A stretch of 64,000 nucleotides of DNA from Silene latifolia. Taxonomy: Eukaryota > Streptophyta > Magnoliopsida > Caryophyllales > Caryophyllaceae. Positions within the stretch are counted from its first letter, which is position 1; each line of letters opens with the position of its first letter. The stretch is taken from the NCBI RefSeq assembly GCF_048544455.1, contig NC_133534.1:38936217-39000216 (forward strand), written 5' to 3'. Shown in pieces: positions 54,277 to 64,000 of this stretch. Position numbers and translations under genes: made by a program. Under the pieces are notes generated by a model, which was not told where the DNA came from, did no database searches, and saw nothing but the letters and a program-made list of their open reading frames with translations.

Positions 54277-55017
54277 TCAGCCGGTGTGTCTTGAGAGAGC
54301 GTCGGACCTGGAAATGCACTGTATCTGGAAGGACTTCAATTTGGCGGTGTCGGCTTTTACCCTTTCCAGGTATCTTACCATCCTGTCGTCTCGAGCCTCA
54401 TACTCTCCTCTGATTTGGTTGGCCACCAATAGTGAGCATGTTTTCACCACGACGTGCTCCGCCCCGGCAGCCCTAGCTAACTCGACTCCATTTATCACCG
54501 CCTCGTATTCGGATTCGTTGTTTGAGGTCGAGAAGGTAAATTTCAAGGCGTGCTCAAACACGTTCCCGTCTGGGCTGGTGATAAGGATGCCGGCTCTTGA
54601 GCTGTTCGCCGTAGGGGGCCCGTCAGTAGTTATTTCCCATACGCCGGGATGCGGTTCTTCTTGGTCGGCCGGGGTTCCTTCAACCATGCCGACGTTGGTA
54701 TTCATCGGGTCGCCCTCCTGCTGCAAGGATGGGCTCTTCCCCTTCTCTGACTTCTTTGCCACTTTGAGGGATTGCATGTTGCACCCTCTGGCGGATATCT
54801 GGGTGTTGACCACCTCGTCCTTCTCGTCCTTGGAGACGAGCTTATGCGCTTCCCCCCGGTCCGAGACATACATTAGTGTCAGGGCCCGGATGGACATCAC
54901 TGCGTCGGCCTCGCTCAGAGTGACTCGGCCTATGAGGACGTTGTAGGCGGACGAGCCGTCAATGACCACGAACTCAGCTAGGACATTCTTAGCCGCATCC
55001 CCCTCGCCGAACATCAC
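54277..55017 (-). pseudogene. Tat-type protease end fused to archaeal-type RNase H
   Basis: Residues 1-45 are the C-terminal half of the retropepsin (VIDGSSAYNVLIGRVTLSEADAVMSI). After a charged linker, residues about 135-246 are the additional RNase H found in Tat elements (WEITTDGPPTANSSRAGILITSPDG, STSNNESEYEAVINGVELA, LLVANQIRGEYEARDDRM). The reverse transcriptase and first RNase H that normally separate these are absent, so an internal deletion joined them. The Asp expected before SLLVANQ is Cys (codon 54436-54438), so a catalytic residue is lost. The frame ends before integrase. Confidence 0.78.
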
Positions 55018-55083
55018 TGGCAGTCTGATCGACCCCAGGGGTACCAGGCCGGCCCCGGAGAAAGCGTACGGTTGGTGCGGGGC

Positions 55084-55782
55084 TCAAGTCTTCAACCTTC
55101 GACCGAGGTTGAGAAAGCACTCCCTGAACATGATGTTCATGTAGGCGCCTGTGTCAATCAGGCACCTCTTAACCAGGTGGTTGGATATGTCCAAGTGGAC
55201 TACAAGTGGGTCGCTGTGAGGGGCGATGACTCCCTCATAGTCCTTCTTCCCAATAGTCATGTCGGGGATGTTGGAAGCGGGGACCGCTGTTTTGGGCACA
55301 AAGTTGATGGCCTGATACAGCTCGTTCAGGTGCCGTTTGTGCCCATGAGCGGACCCACCGTTCTCGTTGCCCCCGATGACAACATGGATCACTCCTATCC
55401 GTTCAAAGACGGATTTCTTATTTGAACCGCCGGCCTCAGTCTTTTGGCCTTTGGCAACATACTTGCCGAGGCTCCCCTTCCGGATCAGCTCTTCAATGGC
55501 ATTCTTCAAATGCCGGCAGTTGTCAGTAAGGTGAACGGTGTGGCCGTGGTACTCACAGTACTGGCTCGTGTCACCGTCTCCCTTCGGCTTGGGGGGCCTT
55601 TCCCACTTTTGGCCCTCGTTCTTGCTCAGGGCGAAGACTTCGGCGGCAGATACAACCAGGGGGGTGTGATCACCGCATGCCAACACGGTAGTACGTTCCC
55701 GAACTTCCCCCGGCGCCCGCCGAGCTCTGTTTCCTGGCGGACCTGTCAGACCGCGACCTATTATTGTCACGGCGTATTTCAT
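55084..55782 (-). pseudogene. Tat-type gag end and protease start
   Basis: It contains a zinc-knuckle-like motif YCEYHGHTVHLTDNC with HLKNAIEELIRKGSL following, as in Tat gag, then a linker and the protease N-terminal half with active site LIDTGAYMNIMF (DTG intact). It overlaps the upstream gag ORF in a different frame. The stop at 55084-55086 lies only about 65 bases before the next block, again through a frame change. Confidence 0.78.
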
Positions 55783-56821
55783 CCGGGTTGTCCTCCCGGC
55801 GGCTTTTTCTCTCTGAGTGCCCGGCCTCGCTGGGGCCTACCCAGGTTTTGTGATAGTCCTCCACTTTTATGGCTTGATCGGCCATCTTCCTGGCGGACTC
55901 CAGGTTCAGGCCGCCGCACTTGATGAGCTCATTTTTCAAGTCTCCTCTCGGGAGGCCTTTCATCAGTGCGAAGGCCGCCAGCTCGCTGTTCAGCTCGCGA
56001 ATCTGCTGAACCTTGGCGTCGAACCTCTTCACATAACTCCGGAGAGACTCGCCTCCCTCCTGTCTGATAGTCAAGAGGTCCGATGTCTCAACGGCCCTCC
56101 TCTTATTGCAAGAATACTGGGCTAAAAATGCGTCCCTTAGGTCGGCATAACAGTATATCGACCCATCGGGTAGCCCCTTGTACAAACTTTGTGCCATCCC
56201 ATGCAGGGTTGTTGGGAAGACTCGGCACCAAACCTCATCAGGTTGCTCCCAAACCGACATGTAAGACTCGAAAGCCTCGGTGTGGTCGGTCGGGTCGCCT
56301 TCTCCTTTGTATGCTATGGGTGGCAACTTCAGCTTAGTCGGCACCGGGGTATCTAGGACGTAGGCGCTGAGGGGCTGTCTGACCACGTGTCGAACGACAC
56401 GCGGCGATCGGCTCCTCACATCCCTAGTCCGGCTCCTCTCCCCGTGGCGGGAAGGGCTTCTTCTCCGACTCTGGTGAGTCGGGCTTCTTCTCCGACTCTG
56501 GTGAGTCGGACTCCTTCTCCGACTCTGGCGAGTCGGACTTCTTTCACTCCTCTGGGGAATGCCTCGTCGGTGCTGCGGCGACGCCGTCCTCCCGCGAGTG
56601 CGGGAAGGACTCAGGTCTACCACTAGCATTCTGGGCTCCCCCGGCGTCTTGATTGGGCCAGCTTCTTCCAGTGCTCCATTCAAGTCTCTTGGAGTCACAT
56701 TCTGGGCCCTGGTCTCCTGGACGGGTTCCGCCGCTCTTGTCAGTGTGACAGTGTGAGCCGACGTACTACCAATTAGGTCCAGGAGTAGCTTCAGTTTTGC
56801 TGCATCAACCACATGTCCCAT
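55670..56821 (-). pseudogene. Tat-type gag (capsid)
   Basis: 383 codons from ATG at 56821. An Arg/Ser-rich segment with four tandem 30-bp copies (QSRRRSPTH-type, about 56463-56570) precedes the retrotransposon gag domain (PIAYKGEGDPTDHTEAFESYM, FPTTLHGMAQSLYKGLPDGSI, FLAQYSCNKRR, ESLRSYVKRFDAKVQQI, FALMKGL). This domain forms the particle shell. The ORF ends in a shifted frame at 55670-55672. Confidence 0.83.
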
Positions 56822-56852
56822 GATGGTGACCTGGTTGGCGGGCAGCGGCGTA

Positions 56853-57885
56853 TTGATGAGTAGTATTTAGTCGCTTTTCACCCCGCATTTATATTTTATT
56901 TTAACTCGATTTTGTGCGCTTAAATGATTAAATAGCTCATTTATTTACTAATTTATAATAATTAGTCGCCGTAGTCATATTTATTAATTAGTCGGATATT
57001 TATTTATTATTATTATTAATATTACTTTATTATAATAATTTGTAGGTAAGGCAAAATAACAAAGAGGAAATTCGAGTTAGATCAAATCAAGGCAGATTTG
57101 AGACGAGTCAAAGACGGAGTCAAAGAATGAAAATTGAAGGAAGAAGTCAAGGTCAACTTGACTTTGACCTTTCCATTCACCAGCATTCTTCCTTTCTCAT
57201 ACTCGACCTTCATCAACGATCACCATCACCAGCTTCACCAGCTTCACCATCTTCATTCATCTTCACCACCATCAATGTCGACAACACCATCCTCCATCAC
57301 CATTTAACAACTTCAACATCATCCGCTGCATTTTCACTCCTCCTCATTCCATCATCATTTCCATTAACAACCGTAATCACACCTCCCCTGCATCTCGTCT
57401 TTTCCTCTGATCACCTTCATACAACCATTAAATTCGATCACCACCTGCTGCCCCAGTACAAACGAGCAACAACACCACCTGCAACTTCCTCCTTCACGCA
57501 TCAAGCTGCAACAACAATACAACCACCATTAACCACATACTCCACCTTCATTTTCACCTCCATCCCTCTGCTGCTCCACCGACAACAGCCCCATTATCCA
57601 CCATTCTCGCATCATTCACCATACCACCACGACAACAAAGGCAACTCCACCATCACCAAAGCATAATCAGATTCGAACTCGGAATCGAAACGAGTTATTT
57701 GGAAACCATTGTTCTCCATGCCGGCTTGCCGGCAGCCGACATGCCATGCCGGTAGCCGCACACGCTATTTACCTCCTTTTTATGAAGACTCGCTACTGGT
57801 CATAGCCACCGCCAGCCGGGCAACCGGCATACAACACCGCAGACAAAATTCTCGCATCAATTTGTGTTCCTATGCCGGTGCCCCG
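56853..57885 (+). repeat. Putative LTR-like fragment (Athila/Tat type), uncertain
   Basis: It begins TGATGAGTAGTATTTAGTCGC, similar in style to the Athila-like LTR start at 12143, and has a TTTGTAGGTAAGGCA segment comparable to 12259-12270. A TCATCACC-rich low-complexity stretch (57170-57660) gives a 179-codon frame that I do not believe is a gene. GCCGGC-rich hairpins occur at 57719-57734 and around 57820. The right end was probably cut by the copia-type insertion at 57885. Confidence 0.4.
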
Positions 57886-59178
57886 TGTTAGGTTCATATA
57901 CCTATTATTAGACTCCTCTAATAGTGAACTAATTAACTTGTTAATTATTTGTTCTTTAGATCTAGTGCATGCATAACAAAATGAAAGATTTATAAGGAAA
58001 AACAATGTTCCTTACATTGTTGGTTGGTTCGAAAATTTGGGCACATGTAAGGTCACCTTCCTTCACTTGTTCTTGAGCTTATAATGATGGATGATCCTCC
58101 TAAGACTCCAAGTTTAGAAGCCACTCCAATAAATTGCACCCAAGATGAATCCCAAAAATCTCTACTAATATTAACTAGATATATAGTAGAAATATTACCT
58201 TAATAATACTAATATTCTTATATTACTACTTCTAGTAATAGATTTTGTGTATTAGTATTTATTGAGAGCTTTTATTGAATTTTGCATGTGAGAAAGCTAG
58301 AGAGATATATGCATTTTCAAGCAAAAACAAGAGTGGTAAAAAATGAGCAACCAAATGCTCATTATAAGGTGCCAAAACCGGTTGGCATGGGGCAAAGAAA
58401 GAATCTTTTGCCTTTTGTTTTTACTCTTTGTTTTTGTAGGTAGTGTGTAGGATATAAGCTTTGTAAGATATGTCATGGACAAGTCACTATCACACATTGT
58501 TATAACAAATGAACAAGACAAACTAGAGCATCTTTTGCTCTTGTCTTTGGCCGAAATATTGGTCTTTTTATGGACCATTTTTGCCTTTTGTCATTTGTCC
58601 CACAAATGCTTATAAGTCATATGTTTAACTATCTTACATATTTAATTATTAATGTAATCATTTAACACTTAAATATTACAATTAATAATATAATATACAC
58701 TCCACTTTTTGAGTAGTATACTACCATTATATCATCATATAATGGGTCCCATAATTGCTAGTTAGTTAAAATTACAACTTCTTGTAACTTTAAATAACTA
58801 ATTACCTCTACCTCAAAACTTATATTAATATCTCAACTAATTTAGTAATATAACACTTAATTACTAAATTTAATCTTTATTTAATCACATTAAAATAAGA
58901 CGCAAAATTGCACTCCCATAATTAAGGAATTAATTAATTCGTATCGCATACAATTAATTAAATATCTATTTGGGCCTCATCCTATAGGTGTGACCTAAAG
59001 GGATCAACTGACCACCACCGTCACACGACAGTAATGTCAAACTCTAGTCAGCCAATCATTACCGATTAATGACCGATCGATCGTATAAAGAATCATCCCT
59101 CACGTATTCTTAATTTGAGATTTAATTATGATATTAAATCATGTGATCGCACTATTGTTGAGGACACATTTCCCAACA
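57886..59178 (-). repeat. 3' LTR of the copia-type element
   Basis: On the minus strand it starts TGTTGGGAAATGTGTCC after the PPT and ends about CCTAACA, 1293 bp, with inverted ends TGTTGGG/CCTAACA. The left edge is inferred from these ends. CCCCG (57881-57885) would be the target duplication. Confidence 0.65.
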
Positions 59179-59193
59179 ATCTCCCACTTGTCC
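59179..59193 (-). promoter_or_regulatory. Copia polypurine tract
   Basis: The minus strand reads GGACAAGTGGGAGAT directly before the LTR start TGTTGGG. AAGTGGGAGATTGTTGG is a familiar PPT/LTR junction of plant copia elements. Confidence 0.7.
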
Positions 59194-62144
59194 TCGACAA
59201 GTGTGCGTCACCAATTCTCTTGTCCTATTACAATCTCCCACTCAATGCAAGGTGTCTTGCAGGTCGTACTTACATTTGATCATATCTTGAGTGGTTTTCT
59301 CGATCCGGAGATTAACGTCTCGACCGGAATTATCTATCATAGATACCTTCCGAGCGTGGCCACGCATTTCGAGTTAACTACTCCTCGAGTGGCCTTGAGA
59401 TTTCAAACAACCCGACAAGGGGTGGACAATTCCTATCGCCCTATTCCCTTCGTTCAGCCACAGTCCATCATAACCCAAAATATACCCAGTTTGACCTCGT
59501 TTAAGAAATCGTAGAGTATAAATCAAAGCTAATCAGAAGTTGTGCCAACTTGGGAGAATAGTCTCTAGTCAAAAGAATTGACTCATAAGAATACTATAGT
59601 AGCTCTTGCCACGACCAGGCTTTATGAATTACCAGAACTCTATAAGCGGTCATCGCCCGACAGATTGTCCCATACGATCGCCATGTGATCGACTAGTCAT
59701 CCCATATGACTCTATGGCACTTGAACTTGCCATCAATCGCATCACACTCTAGTCACTTGGAGACGTCACCTCATATAAGTAACTAGGGGCGAATACCATG
59801 TCAATCCAGTTCACTTTAATGAGGTTCAATTTGTCTCTACAACCCATTCGGATATGACAAGGTAGCGGGTGAGTTTAATAAAACTCAAACGATAAATGTG
59901 ATTATCACATATGAACAGTCAATACACTATTACTACTTCATATTCTATAATCTTTAGTGTATTATAACACTAGTTAAAATGCAATACAAGCTTGGCAAGT
60001 GGATATACCTGATATCCATATATTCCAACCTTTTTAATTGCTATTTCCTTCCATTCAATGTCATCTCTTAATGACATGAATTTCTCTAAGTATATGTCTA
60101 GACTTCATACTAGACCTGAGTTCTTTAACTTGAAAGAATCTCCCACTGTTATCGCATAACTTGTGATAAAGTCATTTGTAGAGGGATTCACCCTTAATCC
60201 CTACGTTGACCATTTTATCACAACTTACTTAGATTCCTTTTGTAGAATTTGCAATACGCGAAACTAAAACTCATTTTATAGTTTCTTACTCCTTTGTCAA
60301 TAACATTTGCTTAGGATTTCATCAAATCCTTTTAAGCTTGGAAACTAAAGTTGGTGCAACCCTTCAACACTTTAACTTAGTTTATCATCCAAACATGTGT
60401 ACAAGTCATCAATTGTACTTTAAGGCTTTCACAAGCCCATCTTATGAATTAACTTATTATTGACTCATCATGCACCTAGCATATGGTACATCACAGTACG
60501 TGCGTCTGTAGGCATACATAATCGTTCTAATGGCGGAAACATTAGTAATCGATTTCATGTAATCAACAACTTAATGGGTTCAGTGAACGACTATGATTCC
60601 ATCATAGTAATTCTACTTTCATCATCATGAATAAGCCATTCAACTTTGTTGATGTTAAACAGATACGAAAGAACTTATCTTCATAAGACTCTCAGCTCTA
60701 TGCCAATTTACTCTCACATAGATTCACAATCTAGAATACTTTGCATCCCTTTCCATGTCTCCCAATTACTCTTGCCAGAAGAGAGCATTGGTACATAATA
60801 CTCAATAAGTAATATGTATTTAATGTATAAGACATGGGAAAAACAATTCTAACTCCCACTTAACTTCATGTATATCATGATTCTTCAATCATGTGAATGA
60901 AACAATTCACTATAATCACATGAACGAAAAGTATAATCCTTAAATGCTTGCTTAAGACCATCCTAGGTTTACTTAAGAAAGCTATGCATAATATGTTAGG
61001 ATTCTTAGATCTTCATCTAAGGTTTTGTGTTTTTAAACATTTCCTTCTCTAAATTCCCATTTTAGAAAAGCGAATTATATTTGCCATTCTTCATCAAAAT
61101 GAAATGCGGCAATTCCTAACACAATTTACCTTGATCAACATCTTCATGTAAATCTTATGCATTTAAGTGCTCAAAAGCTCTATTCAATTTAAGGAGACAC
61201 TTTCCTTTAAGTAAATCTACTTTCGAGTAACAATTTTCGGATTGTAATGCTTCGGCTCAAATGTAACAAGGTCATAATACTATCACTTTCTCAAAGTAAT
61301 ATTTTTAAACAATAAATAATGTGCGATAAACTCCCACTGAACTATGCTCTTATACTATCTTCATAGATAATAGTTCAATACCAACTCCCACTCTATAATA
61401 CTATTACTTTCACAAAGTAACATTTCAACTAAAAGAGATGTTTGTGACGATTCAATCTACTCCCACTCTATCTCTCAGAAATACACCTAATTTCTTGAGA
61501 GATAGCTTTGTGAGTCACAAACATATATTTAACGGAGTATTAGGAGTTTTCAAAGACTATATATTAACTTTCAAAAGGCCATCCTAACATGGCAGCTTGA
61601 TAATATGACAGTCTGATCCATGTAATCTGGTTTAATAGACTCTCTATTCTAGGTATCTCACGGTTGACCATCCAATTAGAATAATATGTCCATTTGGTAT
61701 CGTGAATTCCCTACTTGATGAATTCAAAAACTCATTACAACTTTAGAATTGATCTTATATAGATAAGTTGTTACTTTAAGTAACAAAGACATAAGGAGAA
61801 TCAGATTCATAGCTTATGGACATATAATGATCCCATCATCATAATCGTTTACTTGATCAATTTAAGTTGTTTATCTAATGTTTCTGTACGCAAGTAATTA
61901 ATGATGATGATTTTAGAACAAACAACATAATAAAACAAGTGATTTGGGTTGAAAACCAAATCACCAATATCCAAAATACAACCCGTGTTTAAAGGATACA
62001 AACCAATTTCCAAGTCACACGAGGAAATCAAAATAGTTCTAAAAACATGAAATTCATCATAAAATTAAAGACAAAGCAAATTAAAAGCCAAGCTTCCATT
62101 GATTCATCACCATGGTCGGCTACTCTAGCTTCCCTTGTGATCCT
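59194..62144 (-). other. Non-coding internal DNA with recurrent AGTGGGAG boxes
   Basis: No ORF with known motifs is present on either strand. The minus-strand box AGTGGGAG(A/T) recurs (plus-strand ACTCCCACT or ATCTCCCACT at 59233, 60138, 60852, 61330, 61384 and 61459), six further copies after the PPT itself at 59179. No other structure was recognised. Confidence 0.55.
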
Positions 62145-63181
62145 CTAGACTTGCTTCTCCTTGCCTTTGTCCTTGCTAGGAGGAGGCCCTATTTACAATA
62201 AAAAGGGTAATTATCACAACTTGTATCACATACTAATTGAGATTGAAACATAAAAGTTAGGGATATTTATATACCTACTGGAGTAACCTTTCCAGCTTTG
62301 ATGTCGCCAAGATACTTGGAACAGTTTCTCTTCCAATGTCCAACTCCACAACAATAGTGGCACTTGTCCCTGGGGAGGGGGCACTGTACTTTGGGCTTGG
62401 AGGAGCTTGCTTCATAAGTCTTAGCTATGTTCCTGTTGGGAGTTCGCTTCTTTCCCTTTTTCCCGCTTTTCTTGAAAGTTCCCTTGCTCTTTTGATTAAC
62501 ATTGAGCACATCTTTGGTGGTGCTAACACTTAGCCCCATGTCCCTTTCGGCTTGCACAAGCATTTTGTGCAACTTATCAAGAGAAACTTTCTTATCTTGC
62601 ATATTAAAATTCACCCGGAATTGAACATATGCTTTGATTTTGCTTAGGGAATGAAGAATTCGATCAATCACGAGTTCATCGGGAATTTCCACCTTATGCA
62701 TTTTCAAGGTCTCAACATGCTCCATTAACTTGAGCACATGTGGGCTCACCTTTTGGCCCTCTTTGATGTTAAGATCAAAGAATGCGGAAGCCGCCTCATA
62801 TTGAATGACCCTAGGAGCTCGTGAAAACATGTTCACAAGCTTCATGTAGATCTCATGAGCGGTGCTAATCTTTATAGCACTTCGTTGGAGTTCGGCCTCC
62901 ATAGCAAAGATCAATACATTTTTCATTGCGGCCGACTCCTTTTGGTAATCCTCATAGGCTTGCCTAGCGGCGGACCTAGTATTAGGTGGTTCGGTGGGAG
63001 ATGCCTCGGTAAGGTAACGAAGCTTGTCGTCACCTTGCGCGGCCAAGCGAAGTTGTGCATCCCAATCGGCGAAATTGGACCCATTCTTTTCTAACTTACA
63101 TCGATCCATGAAGGATCGGAGCCATGACACATTGGAAAGCGGGGTGGAACTAGTAGATGCGGACGCGTTTGAAGTTGCCAT
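62145..63181 (-). CDS. Copia-type gag with CCHC zinc knuckle
   Basis: The ATG at 63181 opens a 304-codon frame ending TAA 62267-62269. Residues about 15-220 form a UBN2/gag-like helical domain (FADWDAQLRLAAQGDD, AMKNVLIFAMEAELQ, HEIYMKLVNMF, LHKMLVQAERDMGLSV). A basic stretch (KKSGKKGKKRTPNRN) and a CCHC knuckle CHYCCGVGHWKRNC (near residue 280) follow. A possible intron (donor GTATAT at 62274-62269, acceptor AAATAG ending 62189) would replace the last residue with PPPSKDKGKEKQV and a TAG at 62145-62147; this is only predicted. The frame has no internal stop, unlike every other retroelement gene here, suggesting a young or selected gag. Confidence 0.82.
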
Positions 63182-64000
63182 TGCAGTTGATTAAAACAAA
63201 TATTGACTACAAAATAGGAAATGAAGGAATTTAATTATCATCTATCGTTTTAATAATACTCGTTAATTTAACTACAAGTATTGCATTTATATAGTGACCT
63301 CCACCCAACTACATAAATGATTCCGAGATCCAAATTCATATTAACTTGGGCACGGTGAGCCGATTCATCCCTTATTAATATAACTCGGTAGATTAACCTT
63401 TTAATCGATTCTACTTTTAGAACTCTCGGTCGATAAAAATTACTCTAATTCTCATCTTTAGCCCGGAACACATGCGACTACGGTCAAAAATACTTCCGTT
63501 GAGCTCAATCCAAATTTCGATGTAATAACATTTTACTACCCCATTTCGCCAACGTAACAAGGTTTGTATTACGGTGAAGCCGGATTAACTCCCTTGTGAA
63601 ATTGGTACTTCATGAGTTTCTACTATTTGGTAAGGCTTTATCTCAATTTTTAATATGTGAGAAGTCTTGTCAATTTATTATCTATCACGTTTTAAGTGAA
63701 CTAAAGCGGTGAACTACGATAATCATAATTGACACGGTCGATGACTCGATATGATATGCATGTGTTGTTATGGCGATTTGGCAATGCATGTAACATATTA
63801 AAAGAAATGCAAAGCAATAAATAAAATTCCTAGTATGGCCTTCCTAAAATAGAAAATCAAATAATCTATTACATATTCGGAAACCAACTCCTTTGGTCCC
63901 TTAAATCTTCAAGTGACAAGCCTCCCAAGACACCGTCTTCGTCGGATCACCTTTCCGAATGGCACCGTCTTGAAGATGCTCCATAATTACAAATAATAAT
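63182..64000 (-). other. 5' leader of the copia-type element
   Basis: No ORF or PBS is visible before the window ends. It is probably the long untranslated leader (and possibly part of the LTR) upstream of gag. Confidence 0.4.

Larger units (their letters stand above)
42294..56852 (-). mobile_element. Tat/Retand-like Ty3/gypsy element, truncated and split
   Basis: Read on the minus strand the order is gag (56821-55670), protease, RNase H, tandem repeat, antisense extra ORF (plus strand 43541-46173) and 3' LTR. This arrangement of an antisense ORF and minisatellite between pol and the 3' LTR is known for Tat-lineage elements such as Grande and Retand. Reverse transcriptase, the main RNase H and integrase are absent, and the 5' LTR is missing (truncated about 31 bp upstream of the gag ATG). 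The element at 46944-54021 is inserted in its minisatellite. Confidence 0.8.
57886..64000 (-). mobile_element. Ty1/copia-type element with gag only (TR-GAG-like), 5' end outside window
   Basis: On the minus strand are gag (63181-62269), about 3 kb of non-coding DNA, a PPT (GACAAGTGGGAGAT) and a 3' LTR (59178-57886). No protease, integrase, reverse transcriptase or RNase H motifs were found. This is the plan of TR-GAG elements, a published class of plant non-autonomous retrotransposons. The 5' LTR and PBS lie beyond 64000, so completeness cannot be confirmed. Confidence 0.7.

Noticed and set aside
54188-54946. 252-codon plus-strand ORF opposite the Tat RNase H
   Set aside because: It is a shadow of the minus-strand protease/RNase H coding sequence, which has real motifs.
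57127-57666. 179-codon plus-strand ORF
   Set aside because: Composition is low-complexity TCATCACC-type with His/Ser/Thr runs and no domain. It lies in LTR-like sequence, so it is most likely a chance frame.

Overview
The window is plant nuclear DNA. It has short intron-rich genes separated by nested LTR retrotransposons (Ty3/gypsy and Ty1/copia), a 5'-truncated L1-type LINE, a SINE remnant and MITEs. A Tat-lineage element carrying an antisense extra ORF and a tandem repeat recalls the Retand family described from Silene latifolia. A Caryophyllales (perhaps Caryophyllaceae) eudicot is therefore my best guess, but that is inference.

Layout. 1-15918 is a three-level nest. A Ty1/copia element (Ale-like, 13527-15918 visible) was hit in its integrase region by an Athila-like Ty3/gypsy element (5510-13526). 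That element was itself hit in gag by a chromodomain-bearing Tekay-like chromovirus (1-5509). All coding regions are broken by stops and frameshifts. 15919-21490 holds a foldback MITE-like repeat, a solo LTR with a 5-bp target duplication (18467-19838) and a dispersed ACCCGA-rich repeat.

Host genes. 21491-24457 (+, 3 exons) encodes a 194-aa basic, probably mitochondrial protein. 25198-28527 (-, 9 exons) encodes a 300-aa beta carbonic anhydrase. 37701-39473 (-, single exon) encodes a 590-aa J-domain-like, zinc-ribbon protein. A LINE with a 14-bp target duplication lies at 30196-33067. Two Mutator-type MITEs with 9-bp duplications lie at 27775-27958 (inside the carbonic anhydrase gene) and 36825-37018.

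42294-56852 is a minus-strand Tat/Retand-like element: 3' LTR, a plus-strand (antisense) extra ORF with its own TATA box, a 28-bp/113-bp higher-order minisatellite, a protease fused directly to RNase H (reverse transcriptase and integrase missing), and gag. Its minisatellite is split by a complete non-autonomous minus-strand LTR element (46944-54021) with two LTRs, PBS, PPT and a 5-bp TSD but no recognisable coding sequence. The right edge (57886-64000) is a minus-strand Ty1/copia-type element whose only visible gene is gag (TR-GAG-like).

The most unusual signal is the palindrome TACTCGATCGAGTA and its relatives. It occurs in arrays in the U3 of the chromovirus-type LTRs, in the Athila-like LTR, in Athila-like 3' non-coding DNA, and inside the Athila-like gag reading frame, so unrelated retroelement lineages share it. 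A second signal is a systematic CAG/CTG-to-CG difference between the two LTRs of the 46944-54021 element.
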